From: Bradyrhizobium sp. WBOS07
GTDB lineage: Bacteria > Pseudomonadota > Alphaproteobacteria > Rhizobiales > Xanthobacteraceae
Direction: 5' to 3'
Length of the DNA stretch: 64,000 nucleotides
Assembly (NCBI RefSeq): GCF_024585165.1
Contig: NZ_CP029008.1
Span: forward strand, 2,976,001-3,040,000
This document shows, in pieces, positions 9,044 to 16,345 of this stretch. The notes below the pieces were generated by a model that did no database searches, was not told where the DNA came from, and was given only the letters and a program-made list of their open reading frames with translations. The position numbers and the translations under genes are program-made. Each line of letters starts with the position of its first letter. Position 1 is the stretch's first letter.

Positions 9044-9351
9044 TCGACCAGCCCGTCTGCCTTACGCTGATCGTGCCGCATCGGCTCCGCGACGAGGTGT
9101 TCGACTATCTCGCCGAACAAGGCGATCTGGTTTCAGGATTCACAGCCCTTGAGGCCGCCGGTCACGGCATTGAGGTCCGATTGCACACGGCGGCCGAACG
9201 CGTGAAGGGCCATGCCGACCAGACCGTCGTGCAGGTGGTGTTGGCAGGGCAAGATGCCGGCCGGCTGGTCGAGCGGATGCGGGCTTCGTTCGCCGGAACC
9301 AAGCTGGTCTACTGGACGACGCCGGTGACGGAGCTCGGCACCATCGACTGA
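9040..9351 (+). CDS. DUF3240 family protein
   Basis: 103 residues, overlapping the RND pump gene by ATGA, so co-translated. The sequence (CLTLIVPHRLRDEVFDYLAEQ near the N-terminus, then GFTALEAAGHG, and VQVVLAGQDAGRLVERMRASF with TPVTELG at the end) fits DUF3240, a small PII-like alpha/beta family usually encoded directly after heavy-metal RND genes. By analogy with CutA- and PII-like folds it may sense a metal or a small ligand and tune the pump, but no mechanism is established. No signal peptide, so cytoplasmic. It is the last gene of the operon; the next gene is convergent. Confidence 0.8.
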   Translation: MIDQPVCLTLIVPHRLRDEVFDYLAEQGDLVSGFTALEAAGHGIEVRLHTAAERVKGHADQTVVQVVLAGQDAGRLVERMRASFAGTKLVYWTTPVTELGTID

Positions 9352-9360
9352 GCGGCCGGC

Positions 9361-10221
9361 CTACTCGGCCGACGCCCTGGCGTGGCGCTCGGACGATTCC
9401 AGCGCGGCGGCCATCAGCTTGCGCCGGCGCCAGATGGTGCCGACCACCAGCACGACGAGGACGCCGAGCGCGGCGCAGAAATATTCGCCGCCGGCCCCGC
9501 CATGGCCGAATTGCGGCGGGATGCGCAGGGCACCGAGCATGGCGTCGAGCGAGGCACCGAGCGGACCATCGAACAGCGCGTGCAGGCCGGGCGCGACGCC
9601 GGGATCGGTCGCGATCACCTCGCCTGCGATCCAGCCGAGCAGCGCCGCGCCGGCCCAGACCAGCACCGGCAGCTTTTCGAGCAGCGCCATGATCAGCGCC
9701 GCGCCGGCGACGATCAGCGGCACGCTGATGGCAAGGCCGAGGATCAGCAGCGGCACGCTGCCATTGGCAGCGGCGGCCACCGCGATGACGTTGTCGAGAC
9801 TCATGACGATGTCGGCGACCACGACGATCTGGATGGCGTGCCACAGATGCGCGGCGGCATCGACGTCATCATCGTCCTCGTGCTCCGGCACCAACAGCTT
9901 GGCCGCGATCACGATCAGCGCAAGACCGCCGATCAGCTTGAGGTACGGCAGGCCCATCAGCGTGGCAACGATGCCGGTGAAGATGATCCGCAGCATCACC
10001 GCCGCGCCGGCACCGAAGATCATGCCCCAGAGGCGGTGGCGCGGCGAGAGGCCGCGGCACGCCAGCGCAATCACCAGCGCGTTGTCGCCGGAGAGCAGGA
10101 TGTTGATCCAGATGATTTTGCCGACCGCAAGCCAGAAGGTCGGCGCAGCCATCTCGTTGCGAAACTGGGTGAAGAATGCCCCGATCGTCGCGGGATCGAA
10201 GATCTGCCAGAGCCAGTCCAC
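9361..10221 (-). CDS. TerC/YjbE family integral membrane protein
   Basis: 286 residues starting at a GTG with AAAGGA upstream. Seven or more hydrophobic segments are visible. Two TerC signature stretches are present: ILLSGDNALVIALA (around residues 40-55) and ADIVMSLDNVIAVAAAA (around 135-150), whose paired acidic/Asn residues lie in the membrane and are linked to Mn2+ or Ca2+ transport in this family. An acidic loop EHEDDDDVD separates the two halves. The C-terminus ends in a helix and an Arg-rich tail (WRRRKLMAAALE). TerC proteins export manganese or supply it to secreted enzymes; the exact substrate here is unknown. It is convergent with DUF3240 and downstream of ndk on the same strand. 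Confidence 0.88.
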   Translation of the reverse strand: MDWLWQIFDPATIGAFFTQFRNEMAAPTFWLAVGKIIWINILLSGDNALVIALACRGLSPRHRLWGMIFGAGAAVMLRIIFTGIVATLMGLPYLKLIGGLALIVIAAKLLVPEHEDDDDVDAAAHLWHAIQIVVVADIVMSLDNVIAVAAAANGSVPLLILGLAISVPLIVAGAALIMALLEKLPVLVWAGAALLGWIAGEVIATDPGVAPGLHALFDGPLGASLDAMLGALRIPPQFGHGGAGGEYFCAALGVLVVLVVGTIWRRRKLMAAALESSERHARASAE

Positions 10222-10246
10222 AATGAGTCCTTTCGCCCAGTCTTTA

Positions 10247-10275
10247 ACTTACGGCCGATTCGACTTACGGCCGAT
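10247..10275. repeat. 13-bp tandem direct repeat upstream of the TerC gene
   Basis: ACTTACGGCCGAT occurs at 10247-10259 and again at 10263-10275, three bases apart, in the short gap between ndk and the terC-like gene. It could be a regulator site or a simple local duplication; nothing else supports either. Confidence 0.45.
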
Positions 10276-10278
10276 CGA

Positions 10279-10701
10279 TCAGCCGACGATCTCGTTGCCC
10301 GAGAAGAACTGCGCGATCTCGATCGCGGCCGTCTCCGGCGCATCCGAGCCGTGCACCGAATTCTCGCCGATCGACTTGGCGTAGAGCTTGCGGACGGTGC
10401 CCTCGGCGGCCTTGGCCGGATCGGTCGCGCCCATCACCTCGCGGTACTTGGCGATGGCGCCCTCGCCTTCCAGCACTTGCACCACGACCGGACCGGAGGT
10501 CATGAACTCGACGAGCTCGCCGAAGAACGGGCGCGCCTTGTGGACGGAATAGAAGGTCTCGGCCTGCTCCTTGGTCATGCGGATGCGCTTCTGCGCGACG
10601 ATCCGCAGGCCCGCCTTTTCGATCACGGCATTGACGGCGCCGGTCAGGTTACGCGCGGTCGCGTCGGGCTTGATGATCGAGAAAGTGCGTTCGAGGGCCA
10701 T
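10279..10701 (-). CDS. ndk: Nucleoside diphosphate kinase
   Basis: 140 residues, the normal length. It transfers the gamma phosphate between nucleoside triphosphates and diphosphates through a phosphohistidine. [18 protein letters not shown] is the canonical N-terminus, and the active site is [12 protein letters not shown] with His117. Lys11 and the [17 protein letters not shown] block are conserved. It is cytoplasmic and probably transcribed alone or with the downstream TerC gene 57 bp away. Confidence 0.97.
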   Translation of the reverse strand: MALERTFSIIKPDATARNLTGAVNAVIEKAGLRIVAQKRIRMTKEQAETFYSVHKARPFFGELVEFMTSGPVVVQVLEGEGAIAKYREVMGATDPAKAAEGTVRKLYAKSIGENSVHGSDAPETAAIEIAQFFSGNEIVG

Positions 10702-11013
10702 GATCTGTCCTTGGGAAGAAAAGCGGTGGTTGTCAGATTGGGGGGCTTATATCGGCGCCTTCGCCGGACGGCAAGCGAGCGTCCGGACGGCCTCGCCGGC
10801 ACCGCGCCACCGGCGGCCCGGCCGGATGCGGACGTGGATTACCGAGATTTCACCCAGATGAACCAAATCTGAAGCCTCCATTCAGGCTTTGGTTCGGCCT
10901 GCCGGCTTATGCTCCTTCCATCGAAACCCAAAGCCTGACCATCAGGCGGACCGTTTCGGCGGCCTTTCCATCGACGCGGATGCCCCCGCGCCGGCAGTTT
11001 TGAGGAGATCACC
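10702..11013. other. Intergenic region between ndk and the Gly/His-rich gene
   Basis: 312 bp without a gene. It must hold the promoters of the two divergent genes. One imperfect hairpin is visible: ACCAAA (10862-10867) with TTTGGT (10888-10893), and an inner GCCT/AGGC pair. It has no T run and I assign no function. A Shine-Dalgarno GAGGAGA precedes 11014. Confidence 0.5.
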
Positions 11014-11268
11014 ATGTTGAGGAAACTTTCGCTTGCCGCTGTCGCTGCGGTTGCGCTCGGAGCCGCGCTGGCGCCGACCTCGGCCTCCGCGCACTGGCAT
11101 GGCGGCGGTCCGGGCTGGCATGGCGGTGGCGGCTGGCACGGCGGCCATCGCTGGGGCGGACCGCGCTTCTATGCCCCCGTCTCCTACGGTTATGGCGGCT
11201 GCTATGTGCGCCGGCTGGTCCCGACCCCCTGGGGACCCCGCTGGCGGCTGATCAACCGCTGCTACTGA
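11014..11268 (+). CDS. Secreted Gly/His/Trp-rich small protein
   Basis: 84 residues with a clear ribosome binding site (GAGGAG). Signal peptide: MLRKLSLAAVAAVALGAALA, cut near ASA. The mature part is low-complexity: HWHGGGPGWHGGGGWHGGHRWGG, then a better-conserved tail YGGCYVRRLVPTPWGPRWRLINRCY with two cysteines likely to form a disulphide. Small proteins like this are common in Bradyrhizobium and have no known role; histidine clusters could bind metal. A strong terminator follows directly, so it is monocistronic. Confidence 0.85.
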   Translation: MLRKLSLAAVAAVALGAALAPTSASAHWHGGGPGWHGGGGWHGGHRWGGPRFYAPVSYGYGGCYVRRLVPTPWGPRWRLINRCY

Positions 11269-11328
11269 GCCCGATAGCACCTTCCTAAAACCCTGAGGTA
11301 TCTGCGCCCCCACAGGTACCTTCCAAGA

Positions 11329-11365
11329 GGAGCCCCGGCGATCCCCCCGCCGGGGCTCCGCATTT
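11329..11365 (+). terminator. Strong intrinsic terminator
   Basis: A perfect 12-bp stem, GGAGCCCCGGCG (11329-11340) with CGCCGGGGCTCC (11348-11359), loop of 7, followed by GCATTTT. It lies 60 bp after the Gly/His-rich gene and would end its transcript. Confidence 0.85.
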
Positions 11366-11492
11366 TGGGCGGATGTGACGGGGTTCATGCAATTTTGACG
11401 AGAATGGCAGCGATCCCCAAGGATTGGCGAAACCATTTTGGGGGTCAATGACTTGGTACCGTGTCTTTACTTTGAGAACACGGAACCTGGTG

Positions 11493-11666
11493 ATGGTTGG
11501 GCCCTTTCCCAATGACAGCGAGCAGATCGACCGGCGCACCAGCCGATCGATTTGCGATGCCGTGGGCGAACGGCTCCAGCAGAGCCTGCGTCCCGAGCCC
11601 CGGCTCCCGACACATCTGGAGCAGCTCCTCGACGAGCTGGAGCGCCGCGACCGCGACGCGCATTGA
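11493..11666 (+). CDS. Small hypothetical protein
   Basis: 57 residues from the ATG at 11493 (MVGPFPNDSEQIDRRTS); in-frame starts at 11448 and 11424 would extend it by residues that look less protein-like. The body is helical and charged (SRSICDAVGERLQQSLRPE, then HLEQLLDELERRDRDAH). The pattern of a short helix followed by a PxHLEQLLDEL helix is faintly like NepR anti-sigma factors, but no PhyR or EcfG gene is nearby and the match is weak. Start uncertain, function unknown. Confidence 0.55.
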   Translation: MVGPFPNDSEQIDRRTSRSICDAVGERLQQSLRPEPRLPTHLEQLLDELERRDRDAH

Positions 11667-11730
11667 GCGGCGGTCAAAGCCGTTTGCAGAAACGGGTTGC
11701 GTTTGACGGCGGCTGCGGTGACAAGGCCGC

Positions 11731-13593
11731 ATGCTGTCCATTACCGACCTCTCCATCCGCCTCGCCGGACGTCTTCTGATTGACCAGAGCTCCGTGCAGA
11801 TCACGCCGGGCTCGCGCGTCGGCCTGGTCGGACGCAACGGCACCGGCAAGTCGACGCTGTTCAAGGTGATCCGCGGCGAGCTGGCCGCCGAGCATGGCTC
11901 GGTAACCTTGCCGCCGCGCTGGCGGATCGGCAGCCTGGCCCAGGAAGCCCCGAACGGACCGGAAAGCCTGATCTCCGTGGTGCTCAAGGCCGACCTCGAA
12001 CGCGACGCGTTGCTCACTGAAGCCGAGAGCGCGACCGATCCGCATCGGATCGCGGAGATCCAGACCCGCCTCGTCGACATCGATGCGCATTCGGCGCCGA
12101 GCCGCGCCGCCGCGATTCTCTCCGGCCTCGGCTTCTCCGCCGCCGATCAGCTCCGTCCCTGCGCCGAATTCTCCGGCGGCTGGCGCATGCGCGTCGCGCT
12201 TGCCGCCACGCTGTTCGCGGCGCCCGATCTGTTGCTGCTCGACGAGCCCACCAACTATCTCGATCTCGAAGGCACGCTGTGGCTGGAGGATCACCTTGCG
12301 CATTATCCGCGCACGGTGATCGTGATCAGCCACGACCGCGACCTGCTCGAAAGCTCGGTCGACCAGATCCTGCATCTGGAGCGCGGCAAGCTCACGCTCT
12401 ACAAGGGCAGCTATTCCTCGTTCGAGGAGCAGCGCGCCGCGCGCGAGTTGCTCGATGCCAAGGCTGTCAAGCGCCAGGAGGCCGAACGCGCGCGCCTGCA
12501 GGCCTTCGTCGACCGCTTCAAGGCCAAGGCCTCGAAGGCCCGGCAGGCGCAGTCGCGCGTCAAGATGCTGGAGCGGCTGAAGCCGATCACCGCGCTGGTC
12601 ACCGAGGACGTGCGCGAGATCAGCTTTCCCGCGCCGGAGAAGATCCTCTCGCCGCCGATCATCGCGGTCGACAACGCCTCGGTCGGCTACGATCCGGCCG
12701 CGCCCGTGCTCAATCGCGTCACCTTGCGCATCGACAACGACGACCGCATCGCGCTGCTCGGGGCCAACGGCAATGGCAAGTCGACGCTGGTCAAGCTGCT
12801 GGCCGGACGGCTCGCGCCGTTCTCCGGCAAGGTGACGCGCGCGGACAAGCTGTCGATCGCCTATTTCGCGCAGCACCAGCTTGACGAGCTCAACGAGGAC
12901 GCCTCGGCCTACGACCATGTCCGCAAGCTGATGGGCGATGCGCCCGAAGCGAAAGTACGGGCGCGCGCCGGCGCGATCGGCTTCTCCGGCAAGGCGGCCG
13001 ACACCAAGGCCGGCAAATTGTCGGGCGGCGAGAAGGCGCGGCTGCTGCTGGGCCTTGCCACCTTCTTCGGCCCCAACATGATCATCCTGGACGAGCCGAC
13101 CAACCATCTCGACATCGACAGCCGCGGCGCTCTGGCCGAAGCCATCAACGAGTTTCCCGGCGCGGTGATCATGGTCTCGCACGACCGCTATCTGATCGAG
13201 GCCTGCGCCGACCGGCTCTGGATCGTCGCCGATCGCACCGTCACCAATTACGACGGCGACCTCGACGAATATCGCCGCCTGGTGCTCTCGACCCGCAACG
13301 GCGAGCCCGCCCCGCGCGAGCGCAACGCGCCAAGCGAAAAGCCGCAGCGCGCAAGGTCGGACAATCGCGGCTCGCTGAAGAAGCGCATCGCGGAGGCCGA
13401 AGCCGAGATCGCCCGCGTCAGCGAGATCATCGCCAAGATCGACACCGCGCTGGCCCTGCCCGACATCTTCACGCGCGATCCCAAGCAGGCCGCGCAGCTG
13501 TCGAAGGCGCGTGCCAACGCGGCCGACGCGCTGGCGCGGGCGGAGGAGCAATGGCTGGAGGCGAGCACGCAGTTCGACGAGGCGGCGGGGTAA
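11731..13593 (+). CDS. ABC-F family ATPase
   Basis: 620 residues with two ABC ATPase domains and no membrane segments. Domain 1: Walker A GRNGTGKSTLFK (around residue 34), signature FSGGWRMRVALA, Walker B LLLLDEPTNYLD. Domain 2: Walker A GANGNGKSTLVK (around 350), signature LSGGEKARLLLG, Walker B MIILDEPTNHLDID. A charged linker helix (RQEAERARLQAFVDRFKAKASKARQ) joins them and a coiled-coil C-terminal extension follows (LKKRIAEAEAEIARVSEI). ABC-F proteins act on the ribosome. Layout resembles Uup/YheS-type housekeeping members; the subfamily is not certain. Followed by a palindromic repeat. Confidence 0.93.
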   Translation: MLSITDLSIRLAGRLLIDQSSVQITPGSRVGLVGRNGTGKSTLFKVIRGELAAEHGSVTLPPRWRIGSLAQEAPNGPESLISVVLKADLERDALLTEAESATDPHRIAEIQTRLVDIDAHSAPSRAAAILSGLGFSAADQLRPCAEFSGGWRMRVALAATLFAAPDLLLLDEPTNYLDLEGTLWLEDHLAHYPRTVIVISHDRDLLESSVDQILHLERGKLTLYKGSYSSFEEQRAARELLDAKAVKRQEAERARLQAFVDRFKAKASKARQAQSRVKMLERLKPITALVTEDVREISFPAPEKILSPPIIAVDNASVGYDPAAPVLNRVTLRIDNDDRIALLGANGNGKSTLVKLLAGRLAPFSGKVTRADKLSIAYFAQHQLDELNEDASAYDHVRKLMGDAPEAKVRARAGAIGFSGKAADTKAGKLSGGEKARLLLGLATFFGPNMIILDEPTNHLDIDSRGALAEAINEFPGAVIMVSHDRYLIEACADRLWIVADRTVTNYDGDLDEYRRLVLSTRNGEPAPRERNAPSEKPQRARSDNRGSLKKRIAEAEAEIARVSEIIAKIDTALALPDIFTRDPKQAAQLSKARANAADALARAEEQWLEASTQFDEAAG

Positions 13594-13598
13594 GCGAG

Positions 13599-13692
13599 CT
13601 CTCGTGTCCCGGACGCGGCGCGGCATGAAATGACGCGACGCAGAGCCGGGACCCATGCGTCAGCGCGGCACGCGGCTCCTGGACCCCGGCTC
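13599..13692. repeat. REP/MITE-like palindromic repeat, copy 1
   Basis: Starts CTCTCGTGTCCCGGACGC and contains AGAGCCGGGACCCATGC, as do the elements at 32837 and 54995; the outer right end seems truncated. It lies between two convergent genes and reaches the stop codon of the next gene. Confidence 0.7.
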
Positions 13693-14656
13693 AGTCCGCG
13701 TACTGCCCGGCGGCCTTGATGATCGGCGCCCAGCGGTCGATCTCGCTCGTCAGCATCGCGCCCAGCGCCTCCGGCGTTGCCTTGTCCTGCGACACCGGCT
13801 CGGTGTTGATGTCGTTGAAGCGCGCGACCAAGGCGGGATCCTTCAGCGCGGCCTGAAGCGCGGCCGTCAGCTTCTGAATCACCGCCGGCGGTGTGCCCTT
13901 GGGCGCATAGATGCCGTGCCAGACGCCGAGCTCGAACCCCTTGAGGCCGGCCTCGTCCGCCGTCGGCAGGTCGGGAAGGCTCTTCAGCCGCTCCTTGGTG
14001 GTGATCGCGTAGGCCTTGACCTGCTTGGCCGTGATCGGACCGGTGGTGTTGGTGGCCTGATCGCAGGTGAGATCGATCTGCTTGCCGAGCAGATCGTTCA
14101 TGATAGGGCCGTTGCCCTTGTACGGCACCGTGGTGAGCTGCTTCTGGATCGCCGTCATGAACAGCATGCCGCAGAGATGCGATGCCGCACCCAGGCCGGC
14201 GTTGGCGTAGGTCAGCTTGTCGCCCTGCTGCTGGGCGTAGGCGACCAATTCCTTGAGCGTGTTGGCCGGGAAATCCGCACGCGCGATGATGGTCATCGGC
14301 GCGTTGGTCACGAGCCCGATCGGCGCAAAGGCCGTCTTGGTGTCGTAGCTGAGGTTGCGGTACAGCGTCGCCGCGGTCGAGATGCCGACGTGATGGATCA
14401 GCAGCGTGTAGCCGTCCGGCTGGGCGCGCGCGGCGCGGGTCGAGCCGATGGTGCCGCCGGCTCCGGTCGCGTTCTCGACGATGACCTGCTGGCCCAGCGA
14501 TTTGGCCATGCCTGCCGCGGTCAGCCGCGCGATGGTGTCGGTCGGCCCGCCGGCGGCGAACGGCACCAGCATGGTGATCGGCCGGGTCGGGTAGTCCTGC
14601 GCGACAGCCGCACTGAGCGGCAGGAGCAGCGCCGACACCAGGGCAATGAACCGCAT
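13691..14656 (-). CDS. Tripartite tricarboxylate transporter (Bug) substrate-binding protein
   Basis: 321 residues from the ATG at 14656, chosen for its GGAGGAAACG ribosome binding site and the signal peptide that starts there (MRFIALVSALLLPLSAAVAQ). The mature N-terminus DYPTRPITMLVPFAAGGPTDT is the hallmark of the Bug/TctC family, periplasmic receptors for carboxylates and other small acids. Further family marks: GTIGSTRAARAQPDGYTLL, LGAASHLCGMLFM, VPYKGNGPIMNDLLGKQIDL and GVWHGIYAPKGTPPAVI. No TctA/TctB membrane genes are next to it, so it is one of the many orphan Bug proteins of this lineage. Ligand unknown. Confidence 0.92.
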   Translation of the reverse strand: MRFIALVSALLLPLSAAVAQDYPTRPITMLVPFAAGGPTDTIARLTAAGMAKSLGQQVIVENATGAGGTIGSTRAARAQPDGYTLLIHHVGISTAATLYRNLSYDTKTAFAPIGLVTNAPMTIIARADFPANTLKELVAYAQQQGDKLTYANAGLGAASHLCGMLFMTAIQKQLTTVPYKGNGPIMNDLLGKQIDLTCDQATNTTGPITAKQVKAYAITTKERLKSLPDLPTADEAGLKGFELGVWHGIYAPKGTPPAVIQKLTAALQAALKDPALVARFNDINTEPVSQDKATPEALGAMLTSEIDRWAPIIKAAGQYAD

Positions 14657-14739
14657 CGTTTCCTCCGGATTGTTGTTTGCGCCATCAAAGCGCATTCTGG
14701 GGCGCGAGACCATCACGAATGCGACATGATCAGGAACAT

Positions 14740-14812
14740 CTCAGCGCTCGAGGGCGCACCGATCCCGCACCACATCGCATTCGGTGTGACCTGCGCGCGA
14801 CCTTGCCGCTCG
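14740..14812 (-). pseudogene. Frameshifted remnant of the lipoprotein gene at 16346-16867
   Basis: Bases 14745-14791 align to 16516-16564 with about five mismatches and a 2-base gap. Read on the minus strand, one frame gives GHTECDVVR and the next gives GIGAPSSAEM, together matching GHTECDVVRGIGAPSS of the intact lipoprotein. The 2-base deletion breaks the frame at VVR/GIG. Only this conserved motif survives between the Bug gene and the MarR gene. It looks like debris of a second copy, not a functional gene. Confidence 0.7.
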
Positions 14813-14819
14813 CCCACCG

Positions 14820-15290
14820 CTACGTCTGCGCCTCGGCCTCGCTCTCGAGCTTGGTTCGCAGTGCCGCGACGACGCGGTGAATCGTTTGCAGATCCTTGAC
14901 CGCAAGCCTTTCGGATAGGCTGTTGACCCATGGTATCTGCAAAGCCATGGCGGCATCGAAAGCGCGCCGCCCCTTGTCAGTCAGGACCACGAGCTGGGCT
15001 CGGCGGTGATGCGGGTTGGCCTCGAAGGCAACCAGGCCTTCCGCGTGCAGATCGTTGACGATCCGCTGCACGTTCTGACGATTGCCGCCCAGATCGCGGG
15101 CGAGCCAGGCCACCGGCTGGGGCCGCTCCGCCTGGACGATGGCGCCGAGAATCTGCCAGCGGGCGCTGGTGAGCCCGAGCGGGGCCACCAAACGGTCCCC
15201 TGCGGTCAGGAGCAGGCTGTTCAGCCGAAACAAGTCGAGCATGAGGTTCGTCAGAGCATCGCCGGCCGGCGTCCGTTGGGATTGTCGCAT
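14820..15290 (-). CDS. MarR family transcriptional regulator
   Basis: 156 residues, the usual length. Winged-helix core: LTSARWQILGAIVQAE, VAWLARDLGGNRQNVQRIVNDLHAEGLVAFEANPHHRRAQLVVLTDKGR, where the DP/NPHHRR wing is typical of MarR. It would bind DNA as a dimer and release on ligand binding. It is divergent from a monooxygenase-fold gene and a membrane protein gene; two palindromes in the gap (15310-15327 and 15346-15360) are candidate operators, making autoregulation and control of the neighbours likely. Ligand unknown. Confidence 0.92.
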   Translation of the reverse strand: MRQSQRTPAGDALTNLMLDLFRLNSLLLTAGDRLVAPLGLTSARWQILGAIVQAERPQPVAWLARDLGGNRQNVQRIVNDLHAEGLVAFEANPHHRRAQLVVLTDKGRRAFDAAMALQIPWVNSLSERLAVKDLQTIHRVVAALRTKLESEAEAQT

Positions 15291-15309
15291 CCGTCACCAT
15301 ACATTGATA

Positions 15310-15327
15310 TTGACACTATGATGTCAA
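15310..15327. promoter_or_regulatory. Candidate MarR operator 1
   Basis: TTGACA (15310-15315), six-base spacer, TGTCAA (15322-15327): a perfect 6-bp inverted repeat 20 bp upstream of the marR start. It also contains a TTGACA that could serve as a -35 box for the rightward promoter. Confidence 0.5.
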
Positions 15328-15345
15328 ATTATTAGATTTCCCATA

Positions 15346-15360
15346 GTGCCATATTGGCAC
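15346..15360. promoter_or_regulatory. Candidate MarR operator 2
   Basis: GTGCCA-TAT-TGGCAC, a perfect 15-bp palindrome 28 bp upstream of the rightward gene. With operator 1 it fills the divergent gap. MarR dimers bind palindromes of about this size. Confidence 0.55.
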
Positions 15361-15387
15361 CATAAAACCATCTCGACGGAGTTCGTC

Positions 15388-15756
15388 ATGGCACGCTTAC
15401 GCCCACTGGACCCGGACTTTCCCATCGAGCGCCAGCTCGGCATCGACACCGGCCCCGTGATGCTGGTGAATCTGTTCACGCTCGACAAAGCCGACGAACA
15501 AAGCTTTCTCCAGGTCTGGCAGGACGATGCCGTCTTCATGAAACGGCAGCCGGGCTTCATCTCCACCCAGCTTCACCGCGCGATTGGCGAAAATCCCGCT
15601 TATTTGAACTATGCGGTTTGGCAGTCGACCGCCGACTTCCGGGCTGCGTTCACGCACCCGGAGTTCAGGTCGAAGATCTCGGCTTACCCTGCATCCGCGG
15701 TCGCCTCCCCGCACCTGTTCCAGAAGGTCGCGGTATCAGGCATTTGCGTCGTGTAG
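15388..15756 (+). CDS. Antibiotic-biosynthesis-monooxygenase-fold protein
   Basis: 122 residues from the ATG at 15388, with GACGGAG upstream. The core is VMLVNLFTLDKADEQSFLQVWQDDAVFMKRQPGFISTQLHRAIGENPAYLNYAVWQSTADFRAAFTHPEF written as separate blocks: VMLVNLFTL, FLQVWQDDAVFMKRQPGF, NYAVWQST and FRAAFTHPEF. This is the dimeric ferredoxin-like ABM fold (quinone or haem-type small monooxygenases and related enzymes). Expressed divergently from marR and probably with the following membrane gene. Substrate unknown; MarR control suggests a small aromatic or quinone-like compound, which is inference. Confidence 0.8.
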   Translation: MARLRPLDPDFPIERQLGIDTGPVMLVNLFTLDKADEQSFLQVWQDDAVFMKRQPGFISTQLHRAIGENPAYLNYAVWQSTADFRAAFTHPEFRSKISAYPASAVASPHLFQKVAVSGICVV

Positions 15757-15780
15757 CTCGCTTCGACAACGGCAGACCCG

Positions 15781-16254
15781 ATGACCAGGATCATCCATCC
15801 ACTCGCAGGAGCAGTCGCACTGACGACGATTGCGACCTTCTGGCTTTCCACGGCTCTCACCGAGCTATTTGCGTCACACGAGACCATCGCCATGGTGAAG
15901 ACCGCCATACCGTGGGGCTTCCTGCTGCTCATTCCGATGCTTGCGGCGACGGGAGGCTCGGGATTCGTCCTGGCAAAGGAGCGGCGCGCCGGCCTGATCG
16001 GTGCGAAGATCAAGCGCATGCCGTTCATTGCCGGCAACGGCATCCTGGTTCTGATTCCCGCCGCGGTGTTCCTCGCCTCCAAGGCGAAGGCCGCGGAATT
16101 CGACACCACGTTCTACGCCGTGCAGGCCCTCGAACTGGTCGCCGGAGCAACGAACATCGTTTTGCTCGGTCTCAACATGCGTGACGGCTTCAAGATGAAG
16201 GGCCGGTTCCGCGTTCGCCAGCCTGATCGCTTCAGCACCAAGCCGATCCTCTGA
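15781..16254 (+). CDS. Hypothetical four-helix membrane protein
   Basis: 157 residues, 24 bp after the ABM-fold gene, so probably in the same transcript under MarR control. Four hydrophobic segments are visible: near the N-terminus (PLAGAVALTTIATFWLSTAL), AIPWGFLLLIPMLAATGGSG, FIAGNGILVLIPAAVFLAS and AVQALELVAGATNIVLLGLN. A basic loop (KERRAGLIGAKIKRMP) and a basic C-terminus probably face the cytoplasm. I recognise no characterised family; similar small membrane proteins occur beside MarR or LysR genes. Confidence 0.8.
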   Translation: MTRIIHPLAGAVALTTIATFWLSTALTELFASHETIAMVKTAIPWGFLLLIPMLAATGGSGFVLAKERRAGLIGAKIKRMPFIAGNGILVLIPAAVFLASKAKAAEFDTTFYAVQALELVAGATNIVLLGLNMRDGFKMKGRFRVRQPDRFSTKPIL

Positions 16255-16345
16255 AGGCGCCGCTGACGCGGCCATCAATCGGGTCTGCCCCGCTGATGTC
16301 TTGGAGCGAAGACTCTTCGTTTCATTGCAGCGGAGCCGATCCCGC

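Noticed and set aside
10222..10278. Manganese riboswitch in front of the TerC-type gene
   Set aside because: The gap of 57 bp is too short and lacks the yybP-ykoY consensus; only a direct repeat is visible.
11493..11666. Possible NepR-type anti-sigma factor
   Set aside because: The C-terminal helix shows a slight likeness, but the key NepR motifs and the usual neighbours (phyR, ecfG, histidine kinase) are missing.
14713..14956. Small open frames around 14.7-14.95 kb read as separate genes
   Set aside because: They correspond to the frameshifted lipoprotein remnant and to the reverse frames of the marR 3' end.
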